Below, one piece after another: positions 53,673 through 62,095 of a DNA stretch of 64,000 bases (positions are counted from its first letter, which is position 1; each line of letters begins with the position of its first letter). Position numbers and translations under genes: made by a program. The notes beneath the pieces are model-generated. The model ran no database searches and was not told the DNA's origin. It was given only the letters and a program-made list of their open reading frames with translations. This stretch comes from Azospirillum sp. RU38E. Lineage in GTDB: Bacteria > Pseudomonadota > Alphaproteobacteria > Azospirillales > Azospirillaceae. The stretch is taken from contig NZ_FZOI01000012.1 in the NCBI RefSeq assembly GCF_900188385.1, positions 62,001-126,000 on the forward strand, written 5' to 3'.

Positions 53673-53995
53673 CGCCCGGCCCTGTTGGATGAAATCGCCG
53701 CTACCCATCCGGGCATTAATGGCATGGCCCTGGACATCACCAATGCCGCCGATATCGAGAAGGTGGCGGCCCGGCTGGTCCACGACTATCCGAGCCTGAT
53801 TGTGCTGATCAACAATGCCGGCATCATGCCGTTTGACGATCCGGCCGGCCGGATCGATGATGCGGTGTCCCGCAGCATCCTGGATACCAACCTGCTGGGC
53901 CCCATCCGTCTGACAGCCGCCCCATCCGTGACAATCCCGGCAGCGGGGAGCATCAGCTGGTGCATGATTTCAATGCCAGCCTCATTCCGGTCTGA
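53673..53995 (+). pseudogene. Short-chain dehydrogenase remnant
   Basis: From 53673 the frame reads RPALLDEIAATHPGINGMAL, then VLINNAGIMPFDDPAGRIDD and DTNLLGPIRLTAA, the NNAG motif and alpha-4 region of a DltE-like SDR enzyme. The glycine-rich nucleotide site that should precede it is missing, and the frame begins next to an ATACCAAT repeat motif. After about 53920 the frame shifts: IRDNPGSGEHQLVHDFNASL up to a stop at 53993-53995 looks like the C-terminal end of the same type of protein. The catalytic Tyr-Lys region is absent. The gene has lost its 5' end and its middle. Confidence 0.7.
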
Positions 53996-54099
53996 TACAT
54001 CGGTCAAGATTTCATGCCGCTGCTATGATATCGCCGGCAGCGGGGCATCGCTGAATAGCCCCACCGCCGGCCGTGCACGGCAAGCGATGCAGCAGCAGC

Positions 54100-56121
54100 C
54101 TATTCCTCCGCCCCCACCAGCCGCAGCTGCGGGCCGGCAGAGGGATCAATGAATTCCTTTTCAAAGCGGACCGCCGGAATGGGGCGGGAGATCAGATAGC
54201 CCTGGGCCTGATCACAGCCTTCCTGACGCAGCCAGTCATATTGTTCCTGGGTTTCCACCCCTTCGGCCACCGTGGTCAGCCCCAGCTTCTTGCCAAGTGC
54301 AATGACGGTGGCGGCTATGGCAGCATCACCCGGCACATCATTGACGAAGCTACGGTCGATTTTCAGCATCGTGACGGGCAATTGCCGCAGATAGGAGAGG
54401 GAGGAATAGCCCGTGCCGAAATCATCCACGGCGATGCGGAAACCGGCCAGCCGCAGGGCGTTCAGCACCACCATCTGGTTGGCCACATCGCGCATCACCA
54501 CCGATTCCGTCACTTCCAGCGTGAACATGGAGGGCGACAGCCCGGCCCGCCGCACGATGGCAATGGCGCGGTCGGCGAAGTCCCGCTCTGCCAGCTGGCG
54601 GGCGGAAACATTGACGGCGATGCTCAGCCCCGGCAGTCGCCGGTGCCAGGAGGCGGTATCCCGGCAGACCTGCGTCAGTACCCAGTAACCCAGATCGATG
54701 ATCAGGCCGGTTTCCTCCGCAATGGGGATGAACTCCGCCGGGGAGATCATGCGGCCGGCATGGTTCCAGCGCACCAGCGCCTCTGCCCCGGCGACTGCCC
54801 CGGTCTCCAGATCAATCTTGGGCTGATAATGGATATGCAGCGCATCGTCAGCCAGGGCGTCGCGCAGGCTGGCCTCGGTGCGCAGGATGATCATCGCCCG
54901 TTCGGTCATCGCCCGGTCGAAGAATTTGAAGGTGCCGCCGCCCAGCGCCTTGGCGGCATACATGGCCACATCGGCATGTCGCATCAGGGAAACGCTGTCT
55001 TCCCCATCACCGGGATACATGGCGATACCGGCGCTGGCGCCGACATGCAAAATCTGCTCGTCAATGGTGTAGGCCCGGATTAAGGCGTTCAACAGGCGGC
55101 GGGCGAGGGTGGTCACCTCGTCCGCACTGTCCATATTCTCCAGCACGATCAGGAATTCGTCGCCACCCAGCCGGCCGGCCAGATGGCCGGCGGGCAGATT
55201 TTCCTGCAACCGCTCGGCCACCTGCCGCAGCAGCGCATCGCCAATGGCATGGCCCAGGCTGTCATTGACATGCTTGAACCGGTCGAGATCCAGGAACAGC
55301 ACCGCCAGCGCCCGGCCACTCTGTCCCGCCCGTTCCACGGCACCATTCAGGGACTCGGTCATCAAGACCCGGTTGGGCATGTTGGTCAGCGGGTCGCGCG
55401 TGGCCAGCCGCCGCAATTCCGACTGTGACCGGTGCAGCTGGGCCAGCAATTCATTGATGCGGGAGGCCACATAGCCCAGCTCGTCATTTTCATGGAACCG
55501 CGGCACCCGAATAGGGTTGGCCAGCGGGCTGTCCGGCCGCACGCGGATCAGGTCACGGCCCAGCTTGATCAGCGGCCGGGTCAGGAACAGGTGGAAAATC
55601 ACCGACAGCAGCAGGGCCAGCAGCAGATTACGCGTCAACCCCAGCAGGACCGATCCCAGGATGGTAGCCCGCGCATCCTGTATAAAACTGTCCGGCTTCA
55701 GATAAAGCACCAGACGGCCGATCACCTCCGTTCCGCCGGGACGGGTCAGGGTCCGTTCGGCGGTCATATAGGGGGCGATCATCCGGCGACGGAAATCGCT
55801 GACCATGGCCGGCTTTTCGCCGGTGGCGGCGAACATGGTGCCGGAAACATCGTGGATTTCCACCCGCCCCACCGGTTCCAGGGCAGTGGCGGCACCAAAG
55901 ATGCTGTCGGCCAGGGTCTGGTCCAGGTTCCACAAGGCGTTGCGGCTGGGGCCTTCCAGCAGGTTCATGATCTGAACCAGCTGACTCTGTGCCGCTGTCT
56001 GCTTGCGGTGAACGGTAAAGGCGGCCTCTGTCGCGGTCAGCACCACACCGATGCAGACCGCGCTCAACAAGATCAGCAGCGCCTGACGCATCGTCAGGCT
56101 TTTGAGCGTTCCAGAGGCCAC
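54100..56121 (-). CDS. GGDEF/EAL cyclic-di-GMP signalling protein with HAMP domain
   Basis: The 673-residue inner-membrane protein has a membrane span at about 12-33, a periplasmic sensor region (34-152), a second span (about 155-180) and a HAMP-like linker (180-232). A diguanylate cyclase domain with intact GGDEF at 319-323 and a phosphodiesterase domain with intact EAL at 447-449 follow. DDFGTGYSS (566-574) and AEGVET are also intact, so both activities are possible. It probably makes or degrades cyclic-di-GMP in response to an external signal. It is monocistronic. Confidence 0.92.
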   Translation of the reverse strand: MASGTLKSLTMRQALLILLSAVCIGVVLTATEAAFTVHRKQTAAQSQLVQIMNLLEGPSRNALWNLDQTLADSIFGAATALEPVGRVEIHDVSGTMFAATGEKPAMVSDFRRRMIAPYMTAERTLTRPGGTEVIGRLVLYLKPDSFIQDARATILGSVLLGLTRNLLLALLLSVIFHLFLTRPLIKLGRDLIRVRPDSPLANPIRVPRFHENDELGYVASRINELLAQLHRSQSELRRLATRDPLTNMPNRVLMTESLNGAVERAGQSGRALAVLFLDLDRFKHVNDSLGHAIGDALLRQVAERLQENLPAGHLAGRLGGDEFLIVLENMDSADEVTTLARRLLNALIRAYTIDEQILHVGASAGIAMYPGDGEDSVSLMRHADVAMYAAKALGGGTFKFFDRAMTERAMIILRTEASLRDALADDALHIHYQPKIDLETGAVAGAEALVRWNHAGRMISPAEFIPIAEETGLIIDLGYWVLTQVCRDTASWHRRLPGLSIAVNVSARQLAERDFADRAIAIVRRAGLSPSMFTLEVTESVVMRDVANQMVVLNALRLAGFRIAVDDFGTGYSSLSYLRQLPVTMLKIDRSFVNDVPGDAAIAATVIALGKKLGLTTVAEGVETQEQYDWLRQEGCDQAQGYLISRPIPAVRFEKEFIDPSAGPQLRLVGAEE

Positions 56122-56234
56122 AGTCGCCCGATCATTCTGCCATTCCCAGTCTGCCTACCTTATGTTGCAGGGGACGGGAATTCACCGGGGCGACAATATC
56201 CTTAAGGTGAGGTCGGATGTGTTAAATCTTCGCG

Positions 56235-57008
56235 TCACCAGGCAGGGACCAGAGCACCCTTGAAGGTGTCGACCACGAATTGCTTCACTGCCGCGCTCTG
56301 ATAGGCTGCAATCAGGGATTTCACCCAGGGCTTGTCTTTGTCCGCCGCCTTCACGGCGATAACATTGGCGTAGGGGCCATCGGCGGCCTCCCGCGCCAGC
56401 GCATCCTTGGTCGGGTCCAGCCCGGCTTCCAGCGCGTAATTGCCGTTGATGGCGGCAATATCCACGTCATTCAGGCTGCGCGGCAGCTGGGCGGCGTCCA
56501 GCTCCACAATGCGCAGATTCTTCGGATTGTCGGTGATATCCAGCGGTGTGGCGGCCAGCCCGGCCCCGTCGCGCAGCTTGATCAAGCCCCGGTGCGCCAG
56601 CAGGATCAGGGCGCGGCCACCATTGGTGGGATCGTTGGGGATGGCGACCTTGGCCTTGGCCGGCAGCGCCTCCAGGCTTTTCAGCTTGGCGGAGAACAGG
56701 CCCAGCGGGAAGGTTACGGTCTTGGCCACGGAGACCAGCTTATAGCCCCGGTCGGCAATCTGGTTATCCAGATAGGGCTGGTGCTGGAAGCTGTTGGCAT
56801 CCAGATCCCCGCTGGCCAGTGCCTCATTCGGCACCACATAGTCGCTGAATTCCAGGATCTCGATCTCCAGCCCCGTCGCCTTGGCTTGATCGCGCACCTT
56901 TTCCATGATCTGGGCGTGCGGGCCGGGGGTGACGCCGACGCGGATTTTCTCCGCCTGGGCGGGCAGGGCAAAGGCGGCGGCAAGCGCCAGCAGGGCCAGG
57001 ATGCGCAT
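56235..57008 (-). CDS. metQ: Methionine ABC transporter, substrate-binding protein
   Basis: The 257-residue periplasmic protein is of the NlpA/MetQ family. A Sec signal (LALLALAAAFALPAQA) is followed by the family start IRVGVTPGPHAQIMEKV and by VVPNEALASGDLDANSFQHQ, the typical methionine-binding segment; NGNYALEAGLDPTKDAL lies further on. There is no lipobox cysteine, so it should be soluble rather than a lipoprotein. It is third in the reverse operon metN-metI-metQ. Confidence 0.9.
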   Translation of the reverse strand: MRILALLALAAAFALPAQAEKIRVGVTPGPHAQIMEKVRDQAKATGLEIEILEFSDYVVPNEALASGDLDANSFQHQPYLDNQIADRGYKLVSVAKTVTFPLGLFSAKLKSLEALPAKAKVAIPNDPTNGGRALILLAHRGLIKLRDGAGLAATPLDITDNPKNLRIVELDAAQLPRSLNDVDIAAINGNYALEAGLDPTKDALAREAADGPYANVIAVKAADKDKPWVKSLIAAYQSAAVKQFVVDTFKGALVPAW

Positions 57009-57013
57009 GGATA

Positions 57014-57679
57014 TCAGCCTTTCAGATGGCGTTTATCAAGTTTGCGGGCCAGCGCCTCGCCGCCCGATTGCAGAATTTGCACCAGCACGATCAGGATCAG
57101 CACAACCGCCAGCATCATTTCCGGCATGAAGCGCTGATAGCCATAGCGTATGCCCAGATCGCCCAGCCCGCCGCCGCCCACAGCACCCACCATGGCGGAA
57201 TAGCCCACCAGATTGACGGCGGCCAGGGTCAACCCGCGCAGGATGCCGGCGCGGGCTTCGGGCAGCAGCACAAGGCGGATGATCTGGCCGGGCCGCGCCC
57301 CCATGGCGCGGGCGGCATCCAGCAGCCCATGGTCCACCTCCCGCACGGCGGCTTCCACCACCCGCGCAATGAAGGGAATGGCGGCCAGTGTCAGGGGTAC
57401 CGTGGCCGCCGCCGTACCGATGGAGGTGCCGGTCAGTGCGCGCGTCAGCGGCACAATGGCCACCACCAGAATGATAAAGGGGGTGGAGCGGGTGGCATTG
57501 ACCACCAGACCCAGCAGGCGCTGCAGGGCCGGGCGCGGCAACAGGTCGCCCGGCCCGCACAGCGCCAGGAACAGGCCCAGCGGAATGCCCCCCAAGCAGG
57601 CCAGCGCACCGGCCACCAGCACCATGGACAGGGTTTGCAGGGTGGCGTCAGTTAAAAGCGACAGCATCTGCGGCGACAT
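57014..57679 (-). CDS. metI: Methionine ABC transporter, permease
   Basis: The 221-residue inner-membrane permease has five to six spans and the MetI-type signature RSTPFIILVVAIVPLTR. The EAA-loop region is DAARAMGARPGQIIRLVLLP. I place the start at 57679 (MSPQML), overlapping metN by about 32 bases; the frame is open further upstream inside metN. It ends 5 bases before metQ. Confidence 0.9.
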   Translation of the reverse strand: MSPQMLSLLTDATLQTLSMVLVAGALACLGGIPLGLFLALCGPGDLLPRPALQRLLGLVVNATRSTPFIILVVAIVPLTRALTGTSIGTAAATVPLTLAAIPFIARVVEAAVREVDHGLLDAARAMGARPGQIIRLVLLPEARAGILRGLTLAAVNLVGYSAMVGAVGGGGLGDLGIRYGYQRFMPEMMLAVVLILIVLVQILQSGGEALARKLDKRHLKG

Positions 57680-58763
57680 GGCCCAGCTCCTCAATATCCG
57701 CCCCCTGGGCGCGCAGATGGTTGATTTCCGCCGCAATAGCCGTCGCATCGCCCTTCAGGGCCAGCACCAGGGCGGCAAAGGGAATCTCCTTCAGCGCCTG
57801 TACCCGCCCGGCCACCAGGCTGGCGGCGACCCCGGCCAGGGCAAAGCCGGCCAGCACCGGCCCCGCCGCCACCGGTCCCAGCGCGTGCAGCCGCACCAGT
57901 GCCACATCGCCGGGCCGGGCGGTGGGGGACAGGCGGGCGGCCAATGCCGCCGGCAGCCTCGTCCCCGTCTCCCCGGCCAGGAAGTCGCGGGTGGTGGGGT
58001 GCTGGGGATGGGTGAAGATGCGCGTCACATCACCCTGTTCGATGATGCGCCCAGCCTCCAGCACCACCACATGGTCGGCCACTTCCCGCACCACCGACAT
58101 TTCATGGGTGATCAACAGCACGGTCAGGCCCAGCTGGCGGTTGATCCGGCGCAGCAGGTCCAGGATTTGCCGGGTGGTTTCCGGGTCCAGCGCGCTGGTC
58201 GCCTCGTCACACAGCAGCAATTGCGGGTTGGGGGCCAGCGCGCGGGCAATGCCCACCCGCTGCTTTTGCCCGCCGGACAGGGCGGCCGGATATTGCCCCG
58301 CTTTGTCGGTCAGCCCCACCAGATCCAGCAGCTCCGCCACACGCGGGGCGATGCGGTCACGCGGCCAGCCGGCCAGTTCCAACGCCAGGGCCACATTGCC
58401 CGCCACGGTGCGGTTGGCCAGCAGGTTGAAATGCTGGAAGATCATGCCAATGGATTGCCGGGCCCGGCGCAGGTCGGCTTCCGACAGGCCCGTCAAATCC
58501 TGCCCGCCAACAACCACGCTGCCGCTGTCCGGCCGTTCCAGCAGGTTGACGGCGCGCAGCAGGCTGCTTTTGCCAGCCCCGCTGGGGCCGATGATGGCGG
58601 TGATGCTGCCGGTGGGGGCGATCAGGTCCACCCCATCCAGGGCGGTGACGGCCGGCTTGCCCTTGCCGCCAAAAACCTTGCGCAGGCCGGTCAGCCGAAC
58701 CATGGCCGGAATTGCGGGATCGGTAAATTCTGTATCGGGGGGGACTGCCCCTGTGCTTGCCAT
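57648..58763 (-). CDS. metN: Methionine ABC transporter, ATP-binding protein
   Basis: The protein of about 371 residues is an ABC ATPase with Walker A GPSGAGKSS, signature LSGGQKQRVGIARAL, Walker B LLLCDEATSALD and the switch histidine in LLITHEMSVV. A C-terminal NIL-type regulatory domain (about 285-371) binds methionine in this family and inhibits transport. I chose the ATG at 58763; a GTG at 58778 would add five residues and sits in the leader hairpin. Neither has a strong ribosome site. Confidence 0.9.
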   Translation of the reverse strand: MASTGAVPPDTEFTDPAIPAMVRLTGLRKVFGGKGKPAVTALDGVDLIAPTGSITAIIGPSGAGKSSLLRAVNLLERPDSGSVVVGGQDLTGLSEADLRRARQSIGMIFQHFNLLANRTVAGNVALALELAGWPRDRIAPRVAELLDLVGLTDKAGQYPAALSGGQKQRVGIARALAPNPQLLLCDEATSALDPETTRQILDLLRRINRQLGLTVLLITHEMSVVREVADHVVVLEAGRIIEQGDVTRIFTHPQHPTTRDFLAGETGTRLPAALAARLSPTARPGDVALVRLHALGPVAAGPVLAGFALAGVAASLVAGRVQALKEIPFAALVLALKGDATAIAAEINHLRAQGADIEELGHVAADAVAFN

Positions 58764-58777
58764 CAACGCCGTCTTCA

Positions 58778-58838
58778 CACCAACTTACGGGGCCATGGCG
58801 GCGGGCAGTTCCCGCTATGGCGCTTTAAGCCTTTGGTG
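58778..58838 (-). promoter_or_regulatory. Candidate structured leader upstream of metN
   Basis: Three nested complementary pairs are seen: CACCAA (58778-58783) with TTGGTG (58833-58838), GCCAT (58792-58796) with ATGGC (58817-58821), and GCGGG (58801-58805) with CCCGC (58811-58815). On the reverse strand they would fold into one long interrupted hairpin ending 15 bases before the metN ATG. I do not recognise any known SAM riboswitch consensus in it. It could be a cis-regulatory leader or an operator. Confidence 0.35.
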
Positions 58839-59012
58839 ACGCGGTGCCAAGCTGCCCTCAACTTGCCGCGGCGCCGGATGAACGGCGCAGAAGCCAATAA
58901 GATGGCGCAGAAGCCGAAGCGTGGCCAGCATTCAATTCACACAGCAGATATGTGCTGGAAGACAATTTACAGCAAACTAGACGGTAAACTGGTTACAGCA
59001 TGGCCGGGAAAG

Positions 59013-59038
59013 GCGGTGCCGGCGGGAACCGGCACCGC
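59013..59038 (-). terminator. Hairpin after the di-haem cytochrome gene
   Basis: GCGGTGCCGG (59013-59022) and CCGGCACCGC (59029-59038) form a perfect 10-bp stem with a 6-base loop just past the stop codon of the reverse-strand cytochrome gene. The following reverse-strand sequence (CTTTCCC) has only a short T-run, so termination is probable but not certain. Confidence 0.5.
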
Positions 59039-59045
59039 AGCACCG

Positions 59046-60833
59046 TCAACCCTTGGTCAGTTTTTCCCACCATTTGGCTTGTGACTGGCAGGCATAGCTG
59101 TCACCCCAATTGGCATCCACCGGCTCCAGCGGGGTCGGCGGCATGTCGTCCATGGCCTTCAGATATTCAATGATGGCCCGGCGTTCCTCGGGCGACAGGG
59201 CGCGGCCGATGACGCCGGGGCCGGTTTTGTCGCTGAACAGATGGCCGCTATTGGCATTGCCGGTCTTGCCCGTCTCCAGCTCAAACCCGCCCTTGATCTT
59301 GGTGGTGACATAGCCCAGCGTCGCCGGGTCATATTCATAATTGCCCAGCCAGAAGCTTTTGGAGCGTTCAGCCAGCGGGCTCAGCAGTTCATAGACATTA
59401 GGCACGGCCCCGTTATGCAGATAGGGCGGTGTCGCCCAGACACCATCCAGCGGCCGGGCCTTGTAGGCGCAGGGGGCGCGGACAAGGTTTTCCCGGCCGA
59501 ACCCGTCATAGTCCTGACGCTGCTGTTCATTCAGACCCAGCAGATCATAGGCGCGATCCTTGACCCCGGTGGTCACCACATAAAGCCCCGTTGCCGGATC
59601 AATATCACCGGGTTTGCCGGTCAGTTTCGTGGGATCGACCACCGTGTCGGCGAAGTTGCCGGCGGCCGTCGGGTCTGTGCCGATCCGTTCCAGCGGCACC
59701 ATGGTGACTGCCCATTTCGCCTTCTCGTTCTGGCCTTCCTTGATCGGGCGCGGGGCATGGCAGTGGGAACAATTTTCTTCAAACAGGGCGCGGCCCTGTT
59801 CAGCCTTGGCCTGATCATAGGCGCCGAAGATCGCCGCCGGCCATTTCGGCGCGGTCAGATGCCACAGCCGTTCCTCAATATCCTTCAAATTCGTCACCGG
59901 GATGGAGGTATCCCAGTTGTCCGGCTGGGGAATCGGATCCCCGTTGACGGTGACGAAATTGGTGCGCGCCCGCACGCCCAAGGCCTCCCCGACATTGCGG
60001 GCCATGGGCTGATGCACGGAGCCATTATACTGCACCCAGTCGAACTTCCAGATATCCCAGAGATAGGGGAAGTTCACCGGCGCATCGGCGGTGCGGTAAT
60101 TTTCCGGCTGATGCAGATCATCACCAAACACCGTATTGCCGATGCGGCCCAACGCATCCAGCCGGGTGAAACCTTCCTTGGTGGGGTAGATATCCTTGGT
60201 GAAACTATACCAGACCGTGGCGATGGCCTTATGCGCGGCGGCCTTGAAGGCCGCCTTCAGCACGGTATAGGCCCCCTCATCCTCATACCGGTCGCCCAGC
60301 ACTGATTTGGCAAAGCGCCGCCATTTGAAGGGGTTGTAATAGGTTTCGATCAACGTCAGGCCAAAGGCGCTGGAAAAGCCGGTAACATCGGCCCCCGCCT
60401 GCCCGCCACTGACCCGGAAGGCCGTGCCCTTGTAGCTGAGCTGCCCCGTATGGCAGGCGGCACAGGTGAAGCCGACCACCGGCCCCATCCCCTTATCCTT
60501 GGGCGGCCCCTGGTCATTATTGACGGCAAAGCCCACCGGGAGGCCCAGCGGGTTGCGTTGGGTCACCGCCTGCGGCAGGAAACCCAGCTGGTACAGGAAG
60601 CCGCTGTCCGACAATTTGTCGGTGCTGAAGGGACGTTCCAGGGCCATGAACCAGGATACCGGCGCGATCACCGTGCCCTGGGCAGTGTAATCATAGAAGT
60701 CGCGGTCCTCCGCGCTCCATCCCTGTTCTGCCCAGACCACCTTTTCCACCGGGCGATCCGGCAATTCACCCCCGCAACCGGCCAGGACTGATAAGGCAGC
60801 CCCGGCCAGCAACATCTTCCCCCATGCCCGCAT
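59046..60833 (-). CDS. Di-haem cytochrome c peroxidase/RoxA-like lipoprotein
   Basis: The 595-residue protein is a predicted lipoprotein (lipobox LAGC, Cys20) with two c-type haem sites, CAACH at 124-128 and CSHCH at 355-359. The core stretch WDIWKFDWVQYNGSVHQPMA and the C-terminal WATPPYLHNGAVPNVYELL match the di-haem cytochrome c peroxidase-like family that also includes the rubber oxygenase RoxA. Whether it is a peroxidase, an oxygenase or an electron carrier cannot be told. It stands alone, 98 bases downstream of the citrate synthase gene on the same strand, with a perfect palindrome in between. Confidence 0.82.
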   Translation of the reverse strand: MRAWGKMLLAGAALSVLAGCGGELPDRPVEKVVWAEQGWSAEDRDFYDYTAQGTVIAPVSWFMALERPFSTDKLSDSGFLYQLGFLPQAVTQRNPLGLPVGFAVNNDQGPPKDKGMGPVVGFTCAACHTGQLSYKGTAFRVSGGQAGADVTGFSSAFGLTLIETYYNPFKWRRFAKSVLGDRYEDEGAYTVLKAAFKAAAHKAIATVWYSFTKDIYPTKEGFTRLDALGRIGNTVFGDDLHQPENYRTADAPVNFPYLWDIWKFDWVQYNGSVHQPMARNVGEALGVRARTNFVTVNGDPIPQPDNWDTSIPVTNLKDIEERLWHLTAPKWPAAIFGAYDQAKAEQGRALFEENCSHCHAPRPIKEGQNEKAKWAVTMVPLERIGTDPTAAGNFADTVVDPTKLTGKPGDIDPATGLYVVTTGVKDRAYDLLGLNEQQRQDYDGFGRENLVRAPCAYKARPLDGVWATPPYLHNGAVPNVYELLSPLAERSKSFWLGNYEYDPATLGYVTTKIKGGFELETGKTGNANSGHLFSDKTGPGVIGRALSPEERRAIIEYLKAMDDMPPTPLEPVDANWGDSYACQSQAKWWEKLTKG

Positions 60834-60863
60834 CTTTTCCCCCTCGCGGCGATTTTCTATCCG

Positions 60864-60886
60864 AACAACCTATGCCATAGGTTGTT
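60864..60886. promoter_or_regulatory. Perfect 23-bp palindrome, probable operator
   Basis: AACAACCTATG (60864-60874), one central base and CATAGGTTGTT (60876-60886) form a perfect inverted repeat with 11-bp arms, 31-53 bases upstream of the reverse-strand cytochrome start. A single-base centre is typical of DNA-binding dimer sites (for example TetR-type) rather than of an RNA hairpin. No regulator gene is adjacent. Confidence 0.6.
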
Positions 60887-60931
60887 TTGTAACGGAATTG
60901 AAATCGCTAAGCGGGAGTGAGGGATAGGCGG

Positions 60932-62005
60932 TCAGGCGGCCACCGCAACCGGGCCGATATAGCGGGATTGCGGGCGCATCAGGCGGCCCGTTGCCTCCTG
61001 CTCCATCACATGGGCCGCCCAGCCGGCCACCCTGCCCATGGCGAACACGGGGGTGAACAGGTCACGCGGCAAGCCCACCGCATCCAGCAGCAGGGCGGTA
61101 TAGAATTCGACATTGGTTTCCAGCGGCCGGTCGGGCCGATGTTGACGCAGGGCGGCGATGGCCGCCGCCTCCACCTGTTCGGCCAGTTGGATACGCGGGC
61201 TGGACAGCTGGCGGACGGCCGCCTTCAGCACCTCCGCCCTGGGGTCACGCACCCGGTAGATGCGGTGGCCAAAGCCCATCAACCGGCGGCCCGCCGCCAG
61301 CTCCCCCGCCACCCAGGGGCCGGCATGGGCAGCATCGCCCACCGCATCCAGCATATCCAGCACCGGCCCCGGTGCGCCGCCATGCAGGGGGCCCTTCAGG
61401 GCGCAAAGCCCCGCCACAATGCTGGACACCATGCCGGCGCGGGTGGAGGCCACGATACGCGCGGCGAAGGTAGACGCGTTCAAGCCATGGTCGCTGACCG
61501 TGACCAGATAGGTATCCAGGGCGCGGGCCAGCGCCGCGTCGACCGGTTCCCCCGTCACCATGCGCAGGAAATCCGCCGCATGGCCCCGGCTGGCATCCGG
61601 CGCCACTGGGGCCAGACCCTGCGACTGGCGGTGCTGGGCAGCGATGAAGACGGGCACCGCCGCCGTCACCAGGATGGCGGCATCCTCTTCCATCGCGTCG
61701 GGCAGGCCGGACAGCATCAGCCGCAGCCCCTCCACCGGGGTCAGCCCCTGGGTGCCGGGCAGCAGCCGGGGCACCAGCGCCCAGGCCGCCAGCCGCGCCC
61801 GGCCCAGATGCTGGCGGATGCTGGCCTCCCCCTGATCGGCCAGCGGGTGGAAACCGTGCCAGAGCAGCGCCGTCACCCCTTCGAAATCCAGGCTGGCCGC
61901 TGCGCGCTCCACCGGCAGGCCGCGCAGCACCAGCACCCCGGCGGCGCCATCGACATGGCTCAACACCGTTTCCGCCGCCACCACGCCATCCAGACCGATA
62001 TTCAT
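60932..62005 (-). CDS. Citrate/2-methylcitrate synthase family protein
   Basis: The 357-residue protein has the citrate synthase motifs VSDHGLNASTFAARIVAST (first catalytic His region), GAPGPVLDML, LMGFGHRIYRVRDPRAEVL (second His) and NVEFYTALLLDAVGLPRDLF, ending with GRVAGWAAHVMEQ. At the position where most citrate synthases have the catalytic Asp (NVDFY) this protein has Glu. It condenses acetyl-CoA or propionyl-CoA with oxaloacetate. The start at 62005 gives the usual N-terminus; the much longer open frame to 63322 lies antisense to the next gene and is not real. It is divergent from an HTH-citrate synthase fusion. Confidence 0.85.
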   Translation of the reverse strand: MNIGLDGVVAAETVLSHVDGAAGVLVLRGLPVERAAASLDFEGVTALLWHGFHPLADQGEASIRQHLGRARLAAWALVPRLLPGTQGLTPVEGLRLMLSGLPDAMEEDAAILVTAAVPVFIAAQHRQSQGLAPVAPDASRGHAADFLRMVTGEPVDAALARALDTYLVTVSDHGLNASTFAARIVASTRAGMVSSIVAGLCALKGPLHGGAPGPVLDMLDAVGDAAHAGPWVAGELAAGRRLMGFGHRIYRVRDPRAEVLKAAVRQLSSPRIQLAEQVEAAAIAALRQHRPDRPLETNVEFYTALLLDAVGLPRDLFTPVFAMGRVAGWAAHVMEQEATGRLMRPQSRYIGPVAVAA

Positions 62006-62066
62006 GACATCCTCCAACAATGAAACCTTGATCGCTGGACAGTGTCGGATCAGCGTGCATATATGG

Positions 62067-62090
62067 TCAATCTTGATTGAATTGATCAAT
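62067..62090. promoter_or_regulatory. Tandem palindromes between the two citrate synthase genes
   Basis: TCAATC-TT-GATTGA (62067-62080) and ATTGATCAAT (62081-62090) are two adjacent perfect inverted repeats in the AT-rich 90-base gap between the divergent genes, ending 5 bases before the ATG of the HTH-citrate synthase gene. The position suits an autoregulatory operator covering both promoters. Confidence 0.6.
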
Positions 62091-62095
62091 ATATC

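Noticed and set aside
54073-55083. Long forward open frame opposite the GGDEF/EAL gene
   Set aside because: It is antisense to a protein with intact GGDEF and EAL motifs; its own sequence is low-complexity and matches no family.
58778-58838. Known SAM riboswitch before metN
   Set aside because: The folded element lacks the conserved core sequences of the SAM-I and SAM-II classes that I can recall. It is kept only as an unclassified leader candidate.
57213-59084. Long forward open frame across metI and metN
   Set aside because: The reverse strand encodes a clear ABC transporter operon; the forward frame is an artefact of high GC content.
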